Source of the DNA: Puccinia triticina
Lineage: Eukaryota > Basidiomycota > Pucciniomycetes > Pucciniales > Pucciniaceae
DNA: 64,000 nt
Assembly (NCBI RefSeq): GCF_026914185.1
Contig: NC_070568.1
Span: 1,942,001 to 2,006,000, forward strand
Reading direction: 5' to 3'
The notes under the pieces are model-generated. The model made no database searches, had not been told where the DNA came from, and worked only from the letters and a program-made list of their open reading frames with translations. A program made the position numbers and the translations under genes. The first letter of the stretch is position 1; every line of letters starts with the position of its first letter. Of this stretch, positions 54,391 through 61,472 are shown in pieces.

Positions 54391-54489
54391 GCTCACAGCA
54401 GTGGCAGATGTAATGCTTCGAAACTTGTAGTAGATACCCGCGGAGGTGCACAATTGGGAGGACTTACTTTTAGTTTCCTGTGCCTCCGC
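54391..54489 (-). repeat. 100-bp gypsy internal repeat, copy D
   Basis: Lies in the leader between the primer site and the gag ATG. Most similar to copy A (GTGCACAATTGGGAGGAC shared). Sense strand AGTAAGTCCTCC, a possible splice donor in the leader. Confidence 0.8.
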
Positions 54490-54613
54490 CACTGAACACA
54501 CGAAAGAAATAAAGGAAAAAAAAAATTTCCCGGTCGGTAAGAAATCGGATCCGTCCGGAAGAATAAACCTAAAAAAAAGACTCGACCGCCAAGCGTCTCA
54601 AAACCGTGAAAAT

Positions 54614-54666
54614 CGGCGAGACTGTAAATCTTGAGGTCGCTGGTTCGATCCCGGCTCGGGGGACCA
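54614..54666 (+). other. Primer-binding region matching a tRNA-Tyr 3' half
   Basis: Two bases inside the 5' LTR the minus strand reads TGGTCCCCCGAGC, a normal primer site complementary to a tRNA ending GGGGGACCA. The match does not stop after 12-18 bases. The plus strand shows a full T arm (GCTGG-TTCGATC-CCGGC), a 5-nt variable loop AGGTC and an anticodon arm CGAGA-CTGTAAA-TCTTG with anticodon GTA (Tyr). The tRNA-like sequence therefore covers roughly positions 26-76 of a tRNA-Tyr including CCA. No acceptor 5' strand is present, so it is not a tRNA gene. The tRNA fold is seen directly; primer use is inferred from position. Confidence 0.8.
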
Positions 54667-54668
54667 AA

Positions 54669-55497
54669 TGTGGAACTCCGTCCGTGCGTGGGCCGGCGGC
54701 AGTTCTGGGAGGGATTTGAGTGATGTAGTGATGAGTGCCCTCCTGTGAATAAGGTCGGATGAGCTGAAGATCAGGAAGCGAGGAAGTTGGATGATTGTTT
54801 TACGACGGCGTTGAGCGCGTGTTGGCGGTTTGAGTTATTCGAAAAAGAGGTGGGGGCTAATGGTGCCTAAGTCGCTTTGAGAGATCACGAAGCAAACGCC
54901 AAGAGTTGGGGAAACGAGGGGATCGACAGAAGAATTGAGAAGTTAGAGTTCTAACTCTGTCTTCGAGGGATCAAGAAGGTTTGAGATCGACGGATATTGC
55001 GAGAAAAGCCGCCGTACAGGCAACAAAAAAGGAAGCGGAGACTCGAATGAATATTCTAGGATCGATATAAGCTCAGCGAAAGCACTACGAAGCCACTCTC
55101 AGATCGGGATCGAAAAAGCTGATAGAATTCCTCCTTGGATCAGAAAGGGTTCTATGCCTCCCCTTCGGCTAAGCTCGGATGAACTTAGACTCCAGGGAAG
55201 CGCCGCGCACTGCGGACCCATCATCATGCCCCGCGCGCCCAAAACAAAAAAAGAAAAGCATAATAAAGGAAAAGGAACCAACCCGCCACCTTCAAAACCT
55301 CCAACGCGCGCACAGAGAGAAAAGGGAATAAGAATAATAAAAAAAAGAAAACAAGATAACCAGCACCAGGACATAAGGAAACAAAGAACAGAGGAGCAAC
55401 AAAAAGGAAACTAGAGACGCCTCGCCGTACCCGCTGCGCGCCGAGCCGAACTGAGTTTTGACCGTGATTCCCTGACTGTACCGTTTTGCGCACCACA
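54669..55497 (-). repeat. 5' LTR of the gypsy element
   Basis: 829 bp, same length as the 3' LTR. Visible differences are few (for example GATTGTTTTA for GATTTTTTTA, GCGTGTTGG for GCGCGTCGG, and CCGTTTTGCG for CCGTGTTGCG). Confidence 0.93.
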
Positions 55498-56619
55498 ACG
55501 GTGAAGATGGGATCTTGAGTATACGAATCTTGCTCGATTGGCTTGCTGTTGATGGCAACTACCAGCGCTGGAGAGGTGATACGAGAAACGGCTTGACCAA
55601 ATCGGCTTTAGCCTCGGAGATCTTGCTGATTATGGAAGGTGCTGGAATAACGCACCGTGATAACAAAGGAATTCAGACGAAGATGCAAGAACTTCAGGGA
55701 GCGTTTAGCAAGGCAAGTGATTGGCTTTGTAACACTGGAGCTGGAGTTCTTGAGGAAGACATTTTAAATGGCACATCAACGGTTCCTGGTTAGTCTTAGT
55801 TTACCTCTTTCTCCATCCGATTCTCAGATTGGTCATCAACAGCTGAATATTTTGCCTTTGATATTAATTAACTAGCTGCGTTAGTTAAGAGATGTAAATA
55901 TTGGGACGAATTAAATCCCATAATGGGTACACGAAGCTGTGCGAACCCTGAAGTCACGGTGGAATTGACCAACAGTGGTGTTCCAGACTTGCTGAATCGT
56001 GAAGTAGACAACAACGAGCATGATTCTCAGAGCACTAATGAGATGAATAGAACAGATGATAACCAAAACTCTCCCCCGAACTCTTCAACTCCGGTGGCCA
56101 CAGAAAATCCGATCGGAGCTCAATCTGGCGCTGCAAAACGCAGGCCTAGTAAAGTTATGTTATTTTTTGACTCGCTTTGTGCTTAAACTTATTTCAACGA
56201 AGTGACCAACATTATTCTTACTTATTTATGTCTTAGGTCGCGAGCCTCTGCCTCTTGAAAAAGCTATTGAAGAGACCAAAATTTACCGAGCTCAATGTAT
56301 TGCATCCAAAGAACGGCGTGATCGGTTGAAGATTGAAGCAGAAAATGTTCGGGCCAAGATGGTCGACTCTTGAGAGAAAAGAAAGCTTCGATTGGAGGAG
56401 CGACAAATGAATGTGCTTGAGATGGATGCCAACTTGCGAGTACGGAAAGCGGAGATGGAGGAGGTACGAGCCCGGTTTCAATTTATGCAAGATTTGAAGG
56501 CCCAGGGCTATGACCAAGCCACCATCGAACAATTCCTCAACGAGCAGTTCCAGAAGGGCGAAGGTAGCAGCAACATCCGCCAAGAGGCAGATGACTCGGA
56601 TGACTCAGATTCCGAATAA

Positions 56620-57057
56620 TTGTAACTTTGAATAGGCTATTTGCAGGTGTTTTCCTCTCGATCGTGCCTTTAGTTTCATTTGATATCTCCTATCTCCATG
56701 TGTCGGTTTTCCCTTGGATTCTGTCAAGCTTTCGTGATATGCTCTGCCTCACTGAACTTAATCAAATCATCACACACATGCTTTGTTGTCTTGCTTGTTC
56801 AATGTTGGAAAAAATCTTTGTAAAATATCAGAAAAAAGATCGATCTGGAATTCAAAAACTTTGAGCCTGAACACAAGGAGATTTAGGAGTGATTTGCAAT
56901 ATTAAATCAGGAGCTATTGGTTGATGCAGAATCCGATCCATCTTCTATGATATCTCGGCTCAACACAGGTGTCAAGACATCCCAGTAGCGGCATAACCTT
57001 TGAGTGCGAGCTGAAGATCAAAATGATGATTGGGTCAAACTAGGTTCGCCATCACTT
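56620..57057. other. Non-coding Harbinger interior
   Basis: 3' flank of the Myb-like gene. No frame of interest. Confidence 0.4.
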
Positions 57058-57450
57058 CATGTCTGAAAAAAATAATATTCACCCATAACCACTTCGTTGC
57101 CATGCTGGTTATTAGCCATCTCTGCACGAATCATGAATTGATAAGCAACCCTGTAGGATTCTATCAGATTATTGACTTGTGTGTGTACTCCTAAGGAAAG
57201 CAAGCTAATTTAGAAATATTTATAAACATAAAACAATTATCATATGTTATAGAAACATACCTCTTAAATCACGGTGATTTATGCCTTGTTCATTCAGAAG
57301 ATTCATTATTTCCAAGCAGAGCATTTGTCTAGTCATCCCATCTGGATCGAGACCCTGCCACCGATCATAGTTGTTTGGCGTGGCAAGCCAGCGGACAATG
57401 ATTTGAATGCTTGAGCTTCCAACAAGTTTCCACCTTATGAACTTCTGCCC
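57058..57450 (-). pseudogene. Second Myb/SANT-like gene fragment, reverse strand
   Basis: Exon 57450-57261 reads IIVRWLATPNNYDRWQGLDP and CLEIMNLLNEQGINHRDLRG. It joins across a 70-bp intron (57260-57191, GTATGT...CCTTAG) to GVHTQVNNLIESYRVAYQFM, ending at a stop (57058-57060). The residue pattern is that of the plus-strand gene (LLDWLAVDGNYQRW, GITHRDNKG), so the two are paralogues in opposite orientation within the same element. No start or basic N-terminus is found: a stop precedes the exon by a few codons, and the basic coiled coil is lacking. Could be the 3' part of a decayed copy or a partial duplicate used as an alternative exon. Confidence 0.65.
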
Positions 57451-57826
57451 GAGTGCTCGAGTTCAGAGGAGGGCATTGCGAAGGCACCTGCGGCTCTTAC
57501 GAATCCGTTTCAGAGCGGATAGACTCGACTTGGTTCTTGGCAATCGAAGAGCTGAGGTGGCATTGGCAAAATTCCTCATCGACTCCAACCGATTCTCTGA
57601 ACAACTCCCTCATTGATTCGACCTCCCTGGTTTCCCAGACACAACCCCCTCTCTTTCAATTCTCCTTTCCCCTTCTCTTCTGTTATCTCGTTTACATCAA
57701 TATCCACCCCCACCTCTCATAACACTAGCAATCCTGTAGTTGTGTTTGTCATAAGTATTGTGTACGCCCCATGTCACGTAGATGTTACCTAGATTCATAG
57801 TGTGCAATGCCATAGGCCAAATTTCA

Positions 57827-57829
<3 letters not shown>
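57451..57829. other. Unassigned Harbinger interior
   Basis: Pyrimidine-rich at 57640-57720. No gene was recognised beyond the Myb-like fragment to its left. Confidence 0.35.

Positions 57830-57863
<34 letters not shown>
57830..57863 (+). repeat. A34 homopolymer
   Basis: Uninterrupted adenines preceded by TTTCACTT. It could be a mononucleotide microsatellite or the tail of an old retroposed transcript. No target duplication was established. Confidence 0.8.
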
Positions 57864-57865
<2 letters not shown>

Positions 57866-57997
57866 ATCAACTCCATCTCGGTCCCATGGTATCCGTATTC
57901 TTCTTTCAGATTCGATCCTTTGGGTGGAGGTTGTTCGATTGGTTGCCATTGGCTGCTAAGTAGTTGGGGTTCAATTGTTTAGTTGGTAGAATTTCCA

Positions 57998-59524
57998 ATG
58001 GAAATTTTAGACCAAAGTCATAAGTTGAGCAATTTTTACCCACACTTAAAGTGGCTGAAAAGTGTGGCTTTTTCAAATATCCCTCCACGTTGTATTGCTT
58101 TCAAAGATTCCGAATTCTCCAAAGTAAAGATGCCCGAAAAGCCCTTTGATATCCTCGCCAAACTCAAGTGCAAATTCAACTTCAAGATACCGGTTCGAAA
58201 GCAGTCCAAAGGCAAAGGCCGAAAAAAGATCTCATCTCTAGCAAAATCAGAAAAAATTGAGCCGGAAACTCCTGGTGGATCTCGTGCGCTACCCAAATCT
58301 GTGGAACCGCACAGTGAATTGGAATGTTATACGACTGCAACCTCCTCAAGCACTCGCTCAAACCGTTTACAGAAGCCAACAGCAGGCACACAGGTTCCAG
58401 ATCTTCGGGGGGATATTGAGAGGATTCTGGCTGAGCAAGGCCTACCACTACATAATTTTGGTGCTAATGCGCCAAAAGAGGGGAGTGATCGGATTCAAGC
58501 CACAATTGATCCAGCTCTTCTATCCGACAATGACTTGCCCGCTGACTGGAGGAATGAACCAATTTTTGACGACCCAAGTATGTTTTTACCTACTTACTTC
58601 CATTGTAATATGAAAAGATACTAAAGTTTGCGCTGAACAGATAAGCTATGTTGCTTTTGTGACGAGGAGCTTCCACAGGCGCCTTCAGAAAAGCTCACAA
58701 AGCTCGGCAACTATCTCAAGAACTTACCAGAAGTTCGAAGTAGGATCGAACTCAGTAACCCGCTGGCGTTACATCTACCCGTGAGTGACAACACTTTTTT
58801 TTTGATGGATTGGTGTTACTGTTATTTAATAAACAGTGGACCTCAATATATCTTATATCTTAGTTTCCTAGGACTGCTGGGTACTGCCAGCTTCATCGGG
58901 CCGAGGCCACTGTTATTCCGGAAGGAATTGAAAGAGGATGGCCCGGTAGAATTGACTTTGACGCTCTCAACAAGTTGGGTGGATATTTGTAGTTTTTTGA
59001 TCATTTTAAATAATTCTAACACTTTTTCTGATCATCAAAGGCGGGTCAAATCTTATGAAATTTATTTTCGAAAGGTCTTTGCTAGAGAGATTCCATCATC
59101 TTTCATGGATGCCGCTTTGAAAGGCTGGAACGATCTTGGACCTACCAAAGTTCGAAGTATCTTCAGTGAGATGGGGACATTGGAGCTTGAGCAGCCAGGA
59201 TAGTTGAGTCAATGATCTAATCCAACCCCAATACAATTGAAACTGATTTTTTATTTAAATTTTTGAAGCTATGGTGTCCAGGGTTATCAAGAAATTTATC
59301 GGGCACTCCATTCAATGTTCTTAGATACCACTCATCTTGCCCCAATTACTGCATTGGTCCACCCAGTATCACCCGATTATCTTGTGCGCAAGGCAATGTT
59401 ACCGGAGGCTGCGATGTGTCTGATTGCCGAAGACCTACAAACTTGTACTACAGACCCACTTGTTATGAGGACATTGGAAGAAAGCCGCGCCTTCGGAACT
59501 GCCATGTTTCCTGATAATGATTAA
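57998..59524 (+). CDS. RTC4-domain protein, 5 exons
   Basis: Exons 57998-58577, 58641-58780, 58864-58973, 59041-59202 and 59269-59524 (introns 63-83 bp, GT..AG) join in frame to about 415 residues. The start is the first ATG; 58130 is an alternative. The N-terminal 190 residues are basic and disordered (RKQSKGKGRKKISSLAKSEK). Then comes a domain I recognise as RTC4-like: CCFCDEELPQAPSEKL, LSNPLALHLPFPRTAGYCQL, LHRAEATVIPEGIERGWPGR, IDFDAL, YGVQGYQEIYRAL and MLPEAAMCLIAEDL, ending with SRAFG and MFP. Cys and His positions (CxxC, C..H) suggest metal binding. Yeast Rtc4 was named from a telomere-capping genetic screen; its biochemical role is not established. There are no frameshifts or stops. 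It lies between the Myb-like genes and the transposase, inside the Harbinger TIRs. Confidence 0.75.
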
Positions 59525-59647
59525 ATTACGTTGGAGAAAAATGTGTCCCCAGTCTTACAAGCGCACCCTTTCAGTATTAAAATTAAAGAGTTGTGCAAAA
59601 AAGGCAACAAAACATGTTTCTTTCGAGTAGAAATCAATTTTCAAACA

Positions 59648-61020
59648 TTAATCATTGAGAAAAGATAAAACACGAGTCATTACATCCTTTTGTTTGTTTA
59701 TCCCAGCAAGAGTTGGACGGAGAGCAATTGAATCTGAATCTGTTTGTGGATTTTCTTGTGGTTGTAATTCTAGCTCAGATGAATCTGGATCAAGAACACT
59801 GGGATCAAAGCTGTCAGTCTGATTCAGATAGTTGTGAAGCACCGCACATGCCTGTTCCAATTGATATTAGCGAACAGGAATTAAGACCAGCAGATTATCA
59901 AAGTGGCAGGGAGGAGGCTTACCATTATCCAGGAAGTCACTCGCACCAAATCCTTCTTCCCCGATATCCGCATGCGCAGGCCTTTGAGGCTTTGAAATCG
60001 TCCCTTCAAAAGTCCGATGCAGTTTTCAATAAGGACGCGGACTGTTGACAGGTAGTGATTGAACTTGTGCTGATCGTCAGTAAGTTGTATTCCGCGTTGG
60101 CGCCTGAAAGCAGGGACAATGTTTGGTGTGGGTGCGAAAGCGGAGTCTGCCAAGATGTACTCGCCGTCTGAGAAGAAATTGTTTGGCGTTTTTGTCAGTC
60201 CAGAGTTACTGGTCATGCGTTGATCGTGGGAGCAGCCTGGCCATCCCGTATACACATAAGTGATGTTCTTTTCTTGATCGCATGCAATGAGAGTGGCGAT
60301 GGCGTAGAATCCCTTGCGAGAATAGTAATCGGATCCATCTTTCCGCGGACACTCATGCAAGACCACCAAGGTGCCATCGATAAGCCCAATGCATCCGTCA
60401 AATCCAAGATCGCAGTACTGATCCTTCAGAGATTTCCGCTTTTCTTCATTTGGCCAGTTGAGAAGCTGATTTTGAAGCCGTAAGATGGCCATGATGCAAC
60501 GATCGGTGTAGAGCTCAACAGTACCTTCTGCAAGTCGAAAGAACCTAGCCATCATGCCCACAGAAGCCGCATTTCCAAAGCATCCGAGACGTTTTAAAGC
60601 CACCATCATTTGCTCACAGACAGGCCTCTGTGGGTTTTGAGAGTTATTATGGTAGACCGGATCGTTAGAGACTTGGTCGCATAGCTTTAAGAAGGCGCTG
60701 CGAGACATGCGAAACTCTTGTTTAAATCGCTTTTCATCTAGATCATGCATGAGATATTCGTGGATGAATGGTGGTTTGGCGACTGGGTTACGATGTGCAA
60801 GGTAACGAGACGAAAGAAGAGCCGCAAGAGTAGTTTGTAAATCATAGATTTGATTGATTTCGAAGTCTTTGTCTGAGTCGTCTGAGCTATCAGTGCTGCT
60901 GTCGGATGAATCTCCCTCATCAAGACCGAGTAATCCTAAAACAGCAACCTGCATCTGTGTGTCTTCAATGGCACTCTCCAACTGACAAATCATCGATTTC
61001 CGTGTTGAGGTGCGAACCAT
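59648..61020 (-). CDS. PIF/Harbinger DDE transposase, 2 exons, 433 aa
   Basis: This nuclease cuts and joins the element ends. Exon 1 is 61020-59923 and exon 2 is 59851-59648, with a 71-bp intron (GTAAGC...GAACAG). The join gives SWIM-ACAVLHNYLNQ, matching the usual family end (ACxVLHN). Residues 30-55 are acidic (DEGDSSDSSTDSSDDSDKDF). The middle has FKQEFRMSRSAFLKL and VALKRLGCFGNAASVGMMAR, a helix-turn-helix-like segment. The catalytic triad is visible: Asp in GLIDGTLVVL, Asp in EYILADSAF, and Glu in RVLIENCIGLLKGRF. Length and motif order are normal, with no internal stop, so the enzyme may be functional. It converges on the RTC4 gene (123-bp gap). Confidence 0.9.
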
Positions 61021-61384
61021 CTGTGTAAGTACAAGCTGTGGAACGGGGCAGGGAATTTAGATCAACTGATCACAAACAAGTGTCTTGGAATGAAGAATGG
61101 AAAAAATGACTTACAGAGAAAGTTTAACCTGACTGTTGACAACAGCAAGATTTGAAGAGGATGGAGACTGAGTATAGGGTTTCGGGTGGAGAGCTGAGGT
61201 TGCTCCCCCCGGACTTACCCGTTGGGTATGAGTTTAGTTTAATCTGGTACACAAAACACACAGGCGATTTTGTTGCGCATGAAGCAGGTGCTTCCCAGGA
61301 GTTCTCAGAAGCCTATCGGGGCACTCAAAGTTACACAAGTATCAGGTTGTATTTGGCGGGGGAATTTTTTTCCTGCTCCTGGGA
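61021..61384. other. Promoter side of transposase and subterminal DNA
   Basis: Non-coding, between the transposase start and the right TIR. No repeat motif was identified. Confidence 0.4.
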
Positions 61385-61430
61385 CCTGATTCCGGTCCTG
61401 GACGCGGGATCTGCCAGCTTTGAAACCCCC
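61385..61430 (-). repeat. Right TIR of Harbinger element
   Basis: Ends in CTTTGAAACCCCC, the complement of the left end; also GCGGGATCTGCCAGC. Confidence 0.85.
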
Positions 61431-61472
61431 TAATACGCATCTCATTCGGTCATCAATCGGGGACGCGTATTC

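Larger units (their letters stand above)
50080..55497 (-). mobile_element. Non-autonomous Ty3/gypsy-type LTR element
   Basis: Two 829-bp LTRs (50080-50908 and 54669-55497) flank a minus-strand interior. They differ at about five positions by eye, so the insertion is recent. The target duplication is ACGG (50076-50079 and 55498-55501), or ACGGT if the first T of the LTR is counted. The element lies in exon 1 of the Myb-like gene. The interior has a tRNA-complementary primer site, gag plus aspartic protease, and an integrase C-terminus, but no RT, RNase H or integrase core. It must therefore have moved with enzymes supplied by another element. Confidence 0.92.
49919..56619 (+). pseudogene. Myb/SANT-like DNA-binding gene split by a gypsy element
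   Basis: In PIF/Harbinger elements a Myb-like protein helps the transposase bind DNA. Exon 1 begins at 49919 with a basic, disordered segment (ARKRKSAAEKH, SAAEKRRKP) and reads VSWEKDG up to 50079. The frame resumes at the other copy of the ACGG duplication (about 55502) with ILSIRILLDWLAVDGNYQRW, then LASEILLIMEGAGITHRDNK. Later exons are 55876-56148 and 56237-56619, with 87- and 88-bp introns. The C-terminus is a basic coiled coil (RKAEMEEVRARFQFMQDLKA) ending in an acidic tail DDSDDSDSE. Besides the 5.4-kb insertion, an in-frame TGA (56371-56373) cuts the coiled coil, so the gene is dead twice over. The W-rich fold is inferred to be Myb/SANT-like by context and by similarity to rust hypothetical proteins. 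Confidence 0.75.
49414..61430. mobile_element. PIF/Harbinger-type DNA transposon with extra genes
   Basis: The left end GGGGGTTTCAAAGTTGGCAG matches the complement of the right end with one mismatch in the first 27 bases and continues with lower identity to about 45 bp. Inside are a DDE transposase (61020-59648, minus), a Myb/SANT-like gene (49919-56619, plus), a decayed second Myb-like copy (57450-57058, minus) and an RTC4-domain gene (57998-59524, plus). A transposase paired with a Myb-like protein is the standard PIF/Harbinger arrangement. Without the nested gypsy element it is about 6.6 kb. The 3-bp target duplication usual for the group is not clear (ATA left, TAA right). The right end abuts a truncated copia gag. 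Confidence 0.82.

Noticed and set aside
54601..54666. Complete tRNA-Tyr gene
   Set aside because: The acceptor 5' strand and a normal D arm are missing and CCA is encoded; position two bases from the LTR marks it as a primer region.
56628..56864. 78-codon hydrophobic ORF after the Myb-like gene
   Set aside because: No motif; lies in the expected 3' untranslated region.
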